This document shows positions 27,167-36,349 of a stretch of DNA of 64,000 bases, piece after piece. Positions within the stretch are counted from its first letter, which is position 1. Every line of letters begins with the position of its first letter. This DNA comes from Streptomyces diastatochromogenes (GTDB lineage: Bacteria; Actinomycetota; Actinomycetes; Streptomycetales; Streptomycetaceae): the NCBI RefSeq assembly GCF_002242805.1, contig NZ_MCGQ01000001.1:28928-92927 (forward strand), written 5' to 3'. The position numbers and the translations under genes were made by a program. Under the pieces are notes generated by a model. The model was given only the letters and a program-made list of their open reading frames with translations. It had not been told where the DNA came from and searched no databases.

Positions 27167-27987
27167 CGGGCCAGAGCCCAGTCGACGATGCGGTCGTCGA
27201 CCTTCTCGGCGCCGAAGTGCTCCATGCCTTTCAGCACGTGCTTGGTCACCTTGACCCACTCGCGGAAGGAGCCGAGGGTGTACTGGGTGTCGATCCGCTT
27301 CAGCAGTGCCTCGTCGACGTCCCGCCACACGGGGTGGGAGTCGGGTACGGCTTTGAGGACCTCGTCCTCGGTCATGGCGAGGATCTCCAGGCGGATGTAG
27401 ATCCGCGAAGCGAGCGCCGGGTCGCTCTGCAGGGTCTCGTAGGCCTCCCGGCCACCGACGAACATGATGGCGGGCTTGGGGTCGCAGTTGTCCCACAGCT
27501 TGCGCAGGAACTCGAAGTTCTCCCGCCGGTACTGCTGGGCCTCGTCGCACACGATCACGTACGGGCGCCGCGGCAGAGTCTCGCGCAGCAGTTTGTCGAA
27601 CGCGGTGGGGGTACCGGGCATCTTGCAGCTGAGGTTCATCTGGTGGAACAGCTCCTCGCGCAGGTCCTTCGGGCCGGGGCGGGAGCGGGCGAAGTCCAGG
27701 GGGAGGATCAGGTCCGGGTTCATTTCCTGGATCGTGGCGCGGGTGCTGAAGCTCTTGCCGAGCCCTGCGTCGCCGTAGATCACGGACATGGCCTTCGACT
27801 CGACGGTGTCGATGACGGTGTCCTTGATCTGTAACAGGGTGTCGGTTGCGACCAGGGTGGAGTCCTCGAGGCCGAGGAAGAACTGCGGACGCAGGTCGGG
27901 GCGGCGGCGCGGTGCCGTGGCGGGCTGGCCCGCGTCCGGCGCAGCGCGGCGTTTGGGCATGTGCTTGCGTTTCGGAGCGGTGGTCAT
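27160..27987 (-). CDS. TnsC/TniB-like AAA+ transposition ATPase
   Basis: A 275-residue protein. A basic, Pro-rich N-terminal 30 residues are followed by an AAA+ domain: Walker A GDAGLGKS at 72-79, Walker B VIVCDEAQ with D148 and E149, then NFEFLRKLWDNCDPKPAIMF (sensor 1) and a helical end. This matches the TniB/TnsC/MuB group, which forms filaments on target DNA and hands targets to a DDE transposase. Its ATG overlaps the transposase stop (ATGA). Family assignment is firm; whether it is closer to TniB or MuB would need alignment. Confidence 0.85.
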   Translation of the reverse strand: MTTAPKRKHMPKRRAAPDAGQPATAPRRRPDLRPQFFLGLEDSTLVATDTLLQIKDTVIDTVESKAMSVIYGDAGLGKSFSTRATIQEMNPDLILPLDFARSRPGPKDLREELFHQMNLSCKMPGTPTAFDKLLRETLPRRPYVIVCDEAQQYRRENFEFLRKLWDNCDPKPAIMFVGGREAYETLQSDPALASRIYIRLEILAMTEDEVLKAVPDSHPVWRDVDEALLKRIDTQYTLGSFREWVKVTKHVLKGMEHFGAEKVDDRIVDWALARC

Positions 27988-29558
27988 GAGGCGTCGTCCT
28001 CCGTTGAAGGAGCAGGGGTCTGGCCGGGGCGCCGCCAGGTGGGCGGGAGCGGGGTCAGGGGCTGGTAGGGCTGTTCGCGCCGTCGCGGCGGTGTGGATGG
28101 GGTGGTGCCTTCCAGTTCGGCGCGTGCCTCCTGTTCCGTCATGCGGATGGCACGGACGGGGAGTTCGGGCTGGGTGGAGGGCAGGTGGCGTTCCCGCCTG
28201 CGTTCGGCGGAGCGTTTCAAAGCCTGGCGCAGCACCTCGCTGTGCTCGTCACGGTCGCTGAGGACTGCCTTGCGCATCTCCTCGCTGGCCTCGTTGCTGA
28301 GGAGGGCCCGGCCGAGATAGCGGTTGCCACGGAAGGTATAGAGATCGATCTCGTGGTCATGGTGGGGCATCCACCGCACGCGCAGTTCCAGACCGATGCG
28401 TCCCACCCCCTTCTCCGGCATGTAGTAGCGGTTGCGGAACTCCACTCCGTGACTGGTGATCTTGTGGATCTTGTTGTCGCTCTCCAGCATGAAGCCGCGC
28501 AGTTCTTCCGGGCTGGGCTCGGGCCGGATCTCGGTGGGGTCGCTGAGCCACGCTTCAAGCGGTGTCATCCCGGTCCGTTCAAGGACGTGCTGGGTGTTGT
28601 GCTCCTCAACCCACTGGCGCAGCTTGTCGACGAACGCCTCGAAGGTCAGGGGCGGGTCCTGGTCGCCGACACGGCGACGGTGGTCGAGCAGGGGCGCCTT
28701 GGTGTAGCGGGGCAGATCAGCGAAGAACCGGGTCACACCGGTGCCGTTCAGCCGCTCGATCCCGCCCTTGTGGCGGGCGCTGCGCACCTTGTGCATCGGC
28801 ACACCGAGCAGACCGAAGGTCCGCCGGACGGTCTTGGACATGAAGTCGGAGCCACCGTCGACCCTCACCAGGTGCGGCAGCCCGCCGGCGGGCCCGTACG
28901 GGGGTTCGCGCAGCACAGAGGCCCGCACGGCCGCCAGGACCGATCCGCGGTGCGCAGATCCGGCGGTGACCGCCCAGCCCATCACGTTGCTGGTGCCACG
29001 GTCCTCGAACCACGTCACCCACACGTTCGACAGCTTCTTGTCGGGCATCATCACGACGGTCGGGGCCTGCTTATGATCCCCTTCCCACACCTGGTTGCGG
29101 GCGACGGCCGGGCGCTGGAAGGCGGGATCGAAACCGCGGGCAGCTGGGATGCCTTCCCGCAGCCCGGCCATGAAACCGGGGTCAAGGTCACGGGCGATGG
29201 CGTCGTGCAGCGTGGTCAGGCCGATCGGCCTCTCCCCCGCCCGCTTGGCCTCGCGCACCAGATGCTCGTGGGTACGCTTGACGTTGCCCCGGTAGTCGGC
29301 GAGGACATCAATGATCTCTTCGGTGATCTTGAAGCGCCTGCGTTCGGGCTTCTCCGGTGAGCCGGTCTCTTCCGCCTCGGCCAGCCAGCGCCACGCCTGC
29401 CGCAGACTCACATCCACCGACTCGGCAATGAGCCTCATGTGCGCGGTGGTCAGCTCCCCCGACTCCCGCAGCCTGAGCATCTGACGAACCGCGGCAGGCC
29501 TCAGCTCGTCGCGGGGCCGACCCAGACCCGTCTCCGACTCATCGTCCACGGTGATCAC
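27984..29558 (-). CDS. DDE transposase, TnsB/TniA/MuA-like
   Basis: A 524-residue transposase. The N-terminal 150 residues hold helix-turn-helix segments (MRLIAESVDVSLRQAWRWLA). The rve-type catalytic core has D161 (VWEGDHKQ), D234 (VRVDGGSDF) and E268 (KGGIERLNG), with D-to-E spacing of 34 as expected. A Mu-type C-terminal beta domain follows (FRNRYYMPEKGVGRIGLELR) and then a basic Pro-rich tail, usual for ATPase contact. It is first in an overlapping five-gene operon. GTG start at 29558. No TnsA-like endonuclease gene is visible, so copy-in (replicative) transposition of Tn5053/Mu type is the likely mode; that is inference. Confidence 0.85.
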   Translation of the reverse strand: MITVDDESETGLGRPRDELRPAAVRQMLRLRESGELTTAHMRLIAESVDVSLRQAWRWLAEAEETGSPEKPERRRFKITEEIIDVLADYRGNVKRTHEHLVREAKRAGERPIGLTTLHDAIARDLDPGFMAGLREGIPAARGFDPAFQRPAVARNQVWEGDHKQAPTVVMMPDKKLSNVWVTWFEDRGTSNVMGWAVTAGSAHRGSVLAAVRASVLREPPYGPAGGLPHLVRVDGGSDFMSKTVRRTFGLLGVPMHKVRSARHKGGIERLNGTGVTRFFADLPRYTKAPLLDHRRRVGDQDPPLTFEAFVDKLRQWVEEHNTQHVLERTGMTPLEAWLSDPTEIRPEPSPEELRGFMLESDNKIHKITSHGVEFRNRYYMPEKGVGRIGLELRVRWMPHHDHEIDLYTFRGNRYLGRALLSNEASEEMRKAVLSDRDEHSEVLRQALKRSAERRRERHLPSTQPELPVRAIRMTEQEARAELEGTTPSTPPRRREQPYQPLTPLPPTWRRPGQTPAPSTEDDAS

Positions 29559-29916
29559 CGTCGGCGGAACCTGTAAGACCAGCAGGCGAACAGCGGCGCA
29601 GCGCTCAAGTACAGCCTCCCCCGGCAGAGGTAACAGAGCGGCACGGTCGGGTGCCGCACAGCGTGGATTGAGGCTAAATGCGGCGTGACCGAATCAGAGG
29701 AGGCTGTCACTGGAACGAGTGGGCTCTGGGCCGTTTCACCTTCACTCAGCGAGAACATGCGCTATTTGATGCCGGTGATATGGCCAGGCCGTGCAGGCCC
29801 GGCCTCCCCAAGGGCGCCCTTCCGGAGTCCTTCCCCCGTGGCCTGTACTGCTCTGCATGGAGTGCCGCACTGACCGTACATGCAGCCAACTCACCAACAG
29901 GGACACGGGAACGCCC
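29559..29916. other. Divergent intergenic region, transposase / LLLDxxDD paralogue
   Basis: About 358 bp containing the promoters of both directions and possibly one end of the transposon. I looked for TGT...ACA-type terminal repeats and repeated transposase sites here and near 24,100 and could not pin any by eye. Confidence 0.4.
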
Positions 29917-30972
29917 ATGGCTGCCCGTAGCCCGTGGCCCTGTCTACAGCCGTCGATGCCACAGGGGACACCTACGCTCCCAGGCCCTCCACCGGTCCAG
30001 GTCATCGTCGACCCCGTGGAAGACCCCGCGCTCATGCGTGCGGCGCTGCTGGCCCATGCACCCGAACAGGGGCGTATAACCGTTCACCTTGCGCCCTCGC
30101 GGTATCCCTCACGCATGCTCTTTCAAGAGATGCTTACCCAACTGGGCAAGAATCCGTATTGGAGATCCAGCAATGAGGCCGCTGACACGCTGCGGGGACA
30201 GGCCTTTATTTGGATCACCGCGTTGGGGATCAGGCATGTCATCTTCTGTCGCGCCCACAACAGTCGGTGGGACCGAGTCTGGGAAGCCCTGCTCGCGCTG
30301 CGCCGATCCGCGAACTTGCGTCTTACCGTGCTGTGGCACCAGCCTTGGACCGGCACCCCACATCTGGCCCGCGTGCCACACCGGGTGATCAGGGCCCGGT
30401 CCGCCGCGCGGGTGGCCTTGCTGAATACGCCACAACCTCAGCGCCCAACAGAGAGTGGAACATCGCTGAAGGTGAAAGCAGTAAGCCGGCCTTTGCCAGA
30501 GCCTGTGTTCTCCGACGCCTTACCAGGACAAGCAGCGCCAAGCGGCCGCATGGATGAGCCGTTCTGTCCAGGCGCCGACACCATCCAGTATTCTCCGTCA
30601 CGCCCGAACGGCCTGCGGATGCAGCCCAGCCCAGAGGTTATCGCCGGCCTGCTGCAGATCGCCGACCCGGCAATCGCCGCGATCTTGACAGCCGCAACTG
30701 TCACCGGCCTTGGTCTGCGCGCACTCTCCAACACCCGAACCTGCGACGTATCCGTAGCCGGCGACTTGCTCAAGACACATGGAGGCGTCGGCTACGACTC
30801 TCACGGGCAGTGCGCACTGCATATGATGCCGCGATGGGCCCAGCCAGTCCTCAGAGCAGGTCGGCTCGAATGCCTCACGCACTACCAGCACCCATTCGGC
30901 TACGCCAAGAAGCACGAGAAAATGCTTCAGAACGCCGCCCGCGGTATTGGGCTTTCTCTACAGACCGCTTGA
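29917..30972 (+). CDS. Paralogue of the 'LLLDxxDD' transposon-associated family
   Basis: A 351-residue protein transcribed away from the transposase. Domain 1 has PPVQVIVDPVEDPALMRAAL, EQGRITVH, IRHVIFCRAHNSRWDRVWEA and LRLTVLWHQP. Domain 2 has DPAIAAILTAATVTGLGLRA then LSNTRTCDVSVAG and a tail with LECLTHYQHPFGY. Both parallel the 467-residue protein at 24948, though this one is shorter and its linker is Pro-rich. The start is uncertain: I use ATG 29917 (weak GGGA upstream); ATG 29956 is possible. Function unknown. Confidence 0.55.
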   Translation: MAARSPWPCLQPSMPQGTPTLPGPPPVQVIVDPVEDPALMRAALLAHAPEQGRITVHLAPSRYPSRMLFQEMLTQLGKNPYWRSSNEAADTLRGQAFIWITALGIRHVIFCRAHNSRWDRVWEALLALRRSANLRLTVLWHQPWTGTPHLARVPHRVIRARSAARVALLNTPQPQRPTESGTSLKVKAVSRPLPEPVFSDALPGQAAPSGRMDEPFCPGADTIQYSPSRPNGLRMQPSPEVIAGLLQIADPAIAAILTAATVTGLGLRALSNTRTCDVSVAGDLLKTHGGVGYDSHGQCALHMMPRWAQPVLRAGRLECLTHYQHPFGYAKKHEKMLQNAARGIGLSLQTA

Positions 30973-31245
30973 TCCCGAGTGATCCCGAGACAGCCGCTGA
31001 CGACTATTGCAGGTACTGAACACCGGATCCGATGTGCTCCACCAAAGCAAGCCCGTCACTGCGACTTTGCCACGCAGAAGCCCTCACCAGCACCCAGCGG
31101 CCGCGCTTGCATGCTCAAGTGAGCATCCGCCAGAGCCAGCAGAAGGAGATTCGACAAAGGCGACACCGGCCAACACGGATTCATGTCACTGCGGAGCGCG
31201 AACTGATGCCACCATGATCGACCAGCTAAACCACCCATGACTTGC
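30973..31245. other. Gap with no supported gene
   Basis: About 270 bp with short frames only. It begins with a short direct repeat (GATCCCGAG twice, near 30,970-30,990). Confidence 0.4.
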
Positions 31246-32427
31246 TCACATACGTCTCCCGGCAAGTGACACACGAAGCCGAACGTCTCGGTGACGCCTT
31301 CCCCGAACCTCACAGATGCGCAGGATGGGATACATGGCGAACCGTGTGTCCCATGATGAATGTCGGCGCTGGAAGAATTCGCAGCGTGCTTCCGGATCAG
31401 CTGCGAAGTCCGGGTCCTGTGACAGTCTGTGCTGGAACTCGTCGGCTAGCGTCGGATCTTGGTGCAGCATCTGCCGGGCGAAGATTTCGGTGACGTAGGG
31501 TTCGACGTATTCCTTGTGTTCGAAGTGGGCGTTGAAGTATCCCCAGGCAGCCAGTGAGTCAGGAGCTTGTGGTTCCAGCAGTGTCATCAGGAGTCTGGCT
31601 CCTGGCTGTGCGATGGGCACGAACAGGCTTCCTGCGGGCAGTGGTTGTGGCTCGGGCTGCCAGTCTCCTTGTAGTGCGAGTGGCATGCGGCCTTCGAACG
31701 GGGCGGACGCGAATCGCATGCCGGTCGTGCGGAACACCTCGGTGTCAAGGCGGTCGGTGCTGTGCTCCAGCGTCTGGTGGTCCAGCCCGTGCAGGGCCAG
31801 CTTGTTGGCGATCATAGGCGCATACGCTCTTGGCACCAGGTAGCCGCCGCGCGGTGCGCGTACGGTGAGCGAGGGTACGGTGCTGCCGCGGTAGGGCACG
31901 CGCCAGATCTGTGGGGTGGTCGGGTCGTAGACCGTGACGGGTTCGCCTGAGATCGGGGACGGTTCGCGGGAGTAGGCGTATCCGCGGAAGTCGATGGTGG
32001 TCACTGGCTCCGGTGGGTTCTGCGGGGTGTCCTGGGTGTCATGGGGGTTGTCGCGGCGGTCGGCCACGACGTCCAGGACGACGTCCTGGCCGCCCAGCCG
32101 GCTTGCGCGCTGGTCGGCTTGGCGGACGGCTGCGGCCCATTCGCTGCTGTGTGCGGCGACGAGTTCGGCCAGGCCGATGATCGCGTTGCGGCTGACTCGT
32201 ACACGGGTGGCGTAGTCCTTCCAGGAGTGTGTTTCGACGAGCACCGTGTAGCGGTTGCGGGTGGGGAAGTAGCCGGACGAGTAGCGCGGGGTGTATTCGG
32301 TGACCTGGAAGCCGGAGGCGGGGTCGTCCTCGATGACCGGCTCGGGGTAGAACGGCAGCGGCAGCGAGCCCTGTGCGGCCAGCTTGCCGAGCAGGGCATC
32401 GCGCATCGCGGATCTCGCTGCCTTCAT
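31246..32427 (-). pseudogene. N-terminally truncated M14-type carboxypeptidase
   Basis: A 393-residue open frame that matches the C-terminal two-thirds of a bacterial M14 metallopeptidase family: YTVLVETHSWKDYATRVRVS near residue 60, FVPIAQPGARLLMTLLEPQA, then AWGYFNAHFEHKEYVEPYVT, and RRHSSWDTRFAMYPILR near the end. The N-terminal part with the HxxE zinc ligands is missing, and the last 25 residues (ICEVRGRRHRD onward) look out of frame. With no zinc site it cannot be an active peptidase. It is probably another gene cut by island rearrangement. Confidence 0.6.
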
Positions 32428-33305
32428 CCGCGAGACCGCTCAGGCTGGGCCTGTGGAGATGAGATCGGGGAGGTGATCATCATGGAGGGTGTTTTGTCTC
32501 GTCTCCTGGTACGAGGGTGAAACTTCCGTCTGTGGTCGCAGCATGGAAGTTTCAGGCTCGCGGAAGTTCACGACGGGTGGATCCGCCCCCGGTGAAAGTC
32601 GCGGCGGGCGGTGTCGGCGCGTTCCAGGTCGCAGTCGAGTACGTCTGCCCGCACAGGTGCGGCCACGGGTGTCCGCGCTGGATGTGGTCTCCTGCCCCCG
32701 GTCTGCAGAGTCCTCGAGCCCGCTGTACGGCAGGCTCGGTGCGGCGCCGGCACGCACGTGGTGACCGCCGCTGCCCGCGTTCAGGGCACGTCTGGTGCAC
32801 GTTGGACCGTCTGCGCGAAGGTGCGGCGGGGGTGCAGCGCTGTTTCTCCAACCGCATCCCGGCGTAGGGCACTTGAGGGGACAGCAGACCGGCCAGGGCC
32901 GGGTGGTGGCGTGCTGCGGGACCAGCGCCTGGTGCAGGCAGCGGTGATCGGCCATACGGAGTCTGAGACACCCGTCGTATTGCCCGTGCGGGCCGGCGGG
33001 GTGGCTCTGTTCCGCCGCTCGCACTCGGCGGACACTTTCTGGTGCGGGGGGTGGCTGGGAGGGTGTGGCGGCCGTCTGACGTTCAAGGCGTATGGGGACC
33101 GGGTCTGCCGCTTCGCCCGTCTCCCCGATCCCGGCGGGCCTCGATGTCGGTGATGTGTGCGACGTCAGCCTCTTCGCTGCGTTCGATACGGGCGCCTTGC
33201 CCGACGCCCCGTTCCACCTCCTCAGCGGCCTCGGCCGCAGCGGCCTGCCGGCCGCGTGGAGTTCGAGCGCCGAGCGCCCGTGTCGGGCGTCTCCTGGGCG
33301 AGGAT
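32428..33305. other. Decayed region, scraps of coding sequence
   Basis: Nearly 900 bp without an intact gene. A plus-strand stretch at about 32,940-33,150 reads VLPVRAGGVALFRRSHSADT, then FWCGGWLGGCGGRLTFKAYG, like the zinc-ribbon start of CoiA-type competence proteins, but it stops abruptly. Another plus-strand frame at about 33,140-33,260 (DVGDVCDVSLFAAFDTGALP) also looks protein-like. Neither can be assigned. Confidence 0.4.
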
Positions 33306-33671
33306 CTATGCCTCGGGGAGCCGGTCGAGGAAGCCGAGGACGGAGGTGATCCGGCCGTCCTCGGCCAGGGTGACCACGTCGGAGCCGGCGACCGGCGCCG
33401 AGCCGTCGGTGGACACCAGCTCCCAGCCGAAGCGGGCGATGTGATGGTTGCCGTCCGCCTCACCGGTCAGCCTGAACTCAAAGCCGGGGAACTGCTCGTG
33501 CGCGGCCCGGATCACCGCGGCGATCTCCTCATGCCCGCGCACATCGGCCAGCGGGTCGGTGTACGTGCCGTCCTCGGCCCAGGCCGCGGCAACCGCCTTG
33601 GCCAGCGCGTCGGCGTCGGTGGCGTTCCACGCCTCGAAGTAACGGACGACGGCGGCAGCGTAGATCGACAT
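33306..33671 (-). CDS. NTF2-like (SnoaL-type) protein
   Basis: A 121-residue protein covering a whole NTF2/SnoaL fold: MSIYAAAVVRYFEAWNATDA at the start, DGTYTDPLADVRGHEEIAAV, then FRLTGEADGNHHIARFGWEL, and GRITSVLGFLDRL at the end. Such domains are often small-molecule isomerases, hydrolases or binding proteins. ATG at 33671 with AAGGGGAG just upstream; the open frame runs further up but is not conserved in style. No linked pathway gene hints at its substrate. Confidence 0.75.
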   Translation of the reverse strand: MSIYAAAVVRYFEAWNATDADALAKAVAAAWAEDGTYTDPLADVRGHEEIAAVIRAAHEQFPGFEFRLTGEADGNHHIARFGWELVSTDGSAPVAGSDVVTLAEDGRITSVLGFLDRLPEA

Positions 33672-33915
33672 GGCGAAACTCCCCTTGTGGTGAAGTGGCT
33701 TGGCAATGAGGTCAGTTGGCCCGGGCCCCGGGCCGGAGTGCGCCGGCCCGGAACCCGATGACTCCACCTTGCCGCGCCTCGCCCTGGCCGCGCGATTACC
33801 CCCCAGGTAATAGGTCGCCGGCCCCGTCGGAATGACCTTCAATCGGTGTGTCGTCGCTGTTGGCTCAAACGGCTATGAACTCCCGCTGTAGTTGCTCCAC
33901 ATCAGGGGGATTCCG

Positions 33916-34278
33916 TTGGGCGCGCGTCTTGCTGTCGTGGCCGTTGCTGTTGGCCTGGCCGGCGTCTTCTTCGGTGTACCGGCTGCTTCGGCGGCGACGC
34001 TGCCGTCCACCGACACGGCCCACCACACCACCGGGGTGTGCGGCTGGACGCACCGTCAGAGGGCGGAGGACACGTACGAGACGGCGAAGGGCAAGGATGC
34101 CTGCCTGTCGTACTCGTGGCGCTCGCAGGTCTCCTCCGCGGTGCCCGGGGAAGGCGGCCTGTCTGGACTCACCGCCGGCCCGGTACCGGGGGTGTCATGG
34201 ACTTCCGGGGAACTGCTGCGGTCGGCGGGGCAAGGCGGTCGTAGCCTGATGCGCGGGGCTCGTCCGCCTGACCGCTGA
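33916..34278 (+). CDS. Putative small secreted protein
   Basis: A 120-residue protein with a Sec signal: LGARLAVVAVAVGLAGVFFG then VPAASAATLP, giving a likely cut after ASA. The mature part has two Cys (VCGWTHRQ, DACLSYSW). The last 30 residues look less natural, so a frameshift near the end is possible. I start it at TTG 33916, preceded by AGGGGGA. Function unknown. Confidence 0.5.
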   Translation: MGARLAVVAVAVGLAGVFFGVPAASAATLPSTDTAHHTTGVCGWTHRQRAEDTYETAKGKDACLSYSWRSQVSSAVPGEGGLSGLTAGPVPGVSWTSGELLRSAGQGGRSLMRGARPPDR

Positions 34279-34328
34279 CTGGCGGTCGCATGAGCCGGGA
34301 ATCAGCCACCACACGAGGAGATCGTTCT

Positions 34329-35255
34329 GTGTCCCGATGGTCCACCGCCCTGACCCGGGCCGGCGTCAGCGATCAGGGTATGCGGCGGGACTACGGCGTC
34401 CAGCGCAAGCTCGTACGCAGGTACCGCCGTGAGGAGTACCTTGCGGCTCGCCTGCTGCTTCCGGCGGAGCTTCGCCCGTACGTTCTGGCCGCAGTTGCCT
34501 TCATGCATGAAACGGACCGTCGGATCGACCTCGGAGATGTCAGTGCTCGGCACGAGGCTCTTCGCTTGTGGAACGGTGAGGTCAGGGCGGTTCTGGGCGG
34601 CGCGAAAACCGGGCGGGACACGCTCCGGGCCCTGGACGACACGGTGCGGCGCCATCCGCAGATGGCCGGGCGCGTGAGCGACTTCCTGGACGGGGCTCCT
34701 GTCGAGGCCGGCTGGCGCGGTTTCGAGAGCGAGGCCGAGTTGCAGACGTATGTGGACTGCTACTCGATGCCGGCCCTGATGCTCACGGCCTGCCTCATCG
34801 GCCCGCTCCCAGGCACTGAAGCGTACGGGGCGTTCGAGAGGGGCTGCCGGCAGCTCATCGAGGCGATGCAGCGTACCGATTTCCTGGCCGACTTGCCCGA
34901 GGATCTGCAGCAGGGGCACATCGGCATTCCCCGGGACGAGCTACTGCGTCATGGTCTGGACGTTGAGGATCTTCGTGAACGGCCCGAGGCGTGCCTGCCT
35001 GCGGTGGAAAGGGTGGTGAACGCCCAAGCGGCTCTTGCTGATCACGTGTTCTGGCAGGCACGGGAGCTGCCCGCACTCGTGGAGGCGCAGTATCGCCCGT
35101 TCCTGCGGGCCCTGATGGCCGTCCAGGGGCTGCGCCTTCAGGCGGTCAAGGCCGCCGGCGGCTCTGTCCTCGAGAGCGGGGCGAGGCCGGCCGGTTCAAC
35201 GACTGTGAAGATCCTCTGGCAGGAGTACCGGGCGTTCGGGAAGCGTCAGCGCTGA
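34329..35255 (+). CDS. Squalene/phytoene synthase-like protein
   Basis: A 308-residue all-helical prenyl synthase of the squalene/phytoene family. The first Asp-rich motif is present as HETDRRIDLGD (less standard than DDxxD) and the second as QRTDFLADLPEDLQQGHIGI, followed by PRDEL as expected. It should join two prenyl diphosphates head-to-head, but no crtI, crtE, hpn or shc gene lies nearby, so the product cannot be named. GTG at 34329 with GAGGAGATC upstream; an ATG at 34290 is also in frame but lacks a ribosome site. Confidence 0.75.
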   Translation: MSRWSTALTRAGVSDQGMRRDYGVQRKLVRRYRREEYLAARLLLPAELRPYVLAAVAFMHETDRRIDLGDVSARHEALRLWNGEVRAVLGGAKTGRDTLRALDDTVRRHPQMAGRVSDFLDGAPVEAGWRGFESEAELQTYVDCYSMPALMLTACLIGPLPGTEAYGAFERGCRQLIEAMQRTDFLADLPEDLQQGHIGIPRDELLRHGLDVEDLRERPEACLPAVERVVNAQAALADHVFWQARELPALVEAQYRPFLRALMAVQGLRLQAVKAAGGSVLESGARPAGSTTVKILWQEYRAFGKRQR

Positions 35256-35416
35256 AGGTGCAGGAAGGGTGCAACGGCTTCGTGCACCAGCTGCCTCTCA
35301 GGGCAGCGAACTTGTAGTGGAACGCTGGGGTGCAGAGGCGCGTCAGGCCGGTGTCAGCAGCTCCTGCCAAGGTTGTTCACGTGAACGGCGCGGGACACCC
35401 CTGGGGCCGGGAGCAG

Positions 35417-35513
<97 letters not shown>

Positions 35514-35705
35514 CATGCGCTTCACGGGTGGCGTGCGGCGTTGTTCCCGCCGCTCGCCTTCCGGCCCTGGCCGATCGAGTCGGCTTCGGATCGCCGGCGA
35601 CGGCTGGTCCGGTCCGCCTTCCCTGCTCACAATGGCGATGGCGGCTACAGCGCTGGAGTTCTGGCCGGCGCTGAAGGCGCCGTCGGGCGGTGCGTGGACG
35701 TGGGT

Positions 35706-35893
35706 TCAGTCCAGGACCAGTACTGCTTCCCGTTGCACGGGGATGCCGGTGGCCTGTGCGGCCTTCGCCTCTACTGTCCACACGCCCGGCGGGGGCGAGA
35801 AGGTGGTGTTGTAGCCGCCGTCGCCGTCGGGCAGGAGCCGCCGTCGCTCGATTGTCTCGCCGCTGTCCGGTGAGACGAGACGGGCCTCCAGGT
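35706..35893 (-). pseudogene. C-terminal fragment of an unrelated protein
   Basis: The frame reads SPDSGETIERRRLLPDGDGG, then YNTTFSPPPGVWTVEAKAAQ and QREAVLVLD before a stop at 35706. This pattern is typical of the beta-rich C-terminal domain of large Streptomyces accessory proteins such as caspase-like or effector-associated proteins. It joins the truncated enoyl-CoA hydratase at about 35,893 in a different frame, marking the edge of the island. Confidence 0.5.
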
Positions 35894-36349
35894 GCCGGTG
35901 AACGCGGTCGAGAAGCGGGCGCTCTCGGCGGCGACCCGCAGGTCGGCGCAGAGGGCCAGCCCGAGCCCGGCTCCGACACAGGCGCCCTCGACGGCCGCGA
36001 CCACCGGCTGCGGCAGCGCGTGAAGTTCCTCGACCAGGGGGTTGTACTCGCCCCGCACGATGACGAAGGCGGAGGCCGGCTTGGTCTCCAAGGGCTGCAC
36101 GTGTTCCTTGAGGTCCTGGCCGAGGCAGAAGTGCCGACCCTGCGCGGTGAGCAGAACCGTGCGGACCAGTCCACCGTCGCTGCGTACCCGTCGTACAGCG
36201 GCGAGCAGCCCGTGCCGCAGGGACACGTCGAGGGCGTTGCCTGCGGAGGGTCTCCGCAGTTCGATAACGGCGACGCCGCCGTCCAAGGTGTAGCCGACGC
36301 CAGGCCGTGCTTCGGGGGTGCCCGTTCCGGCCGTTGCGTCCGTGCTCAT
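35771..36349 (-). pseudogene. Truncated enoyl-CoA hydratase/isomerase, paaG-like
   Basis: A 192-residue open frame whose first 150 residues are crotonase fold: GVAVIELRRPSAGNALDVSL, GRHFCLGQDLKEH (oxyanion loop) and VEGACVGAGLGLALCADLRV. After RFSTAFTG the frame enters foreign sequence and ends 40 residues later. Normal length is about 260, so the C-terminal trimerisation part is lost. In intact paa clusters PaaG isomerises ring-1,2-epoxyphenylacetyl-CoA to the oxepin. The ATG at 36349 overlaps the paaH stop (ATGA). Probably inactive. Confidence 0.7.

Noticed and set aside
29548..29561. ACGGTGATCACCGT palindrome at the transposase start
   Set aside because: It overlaps the first codons of the transposase gene and is a single short copy; may be chance or a site, not enough to call.
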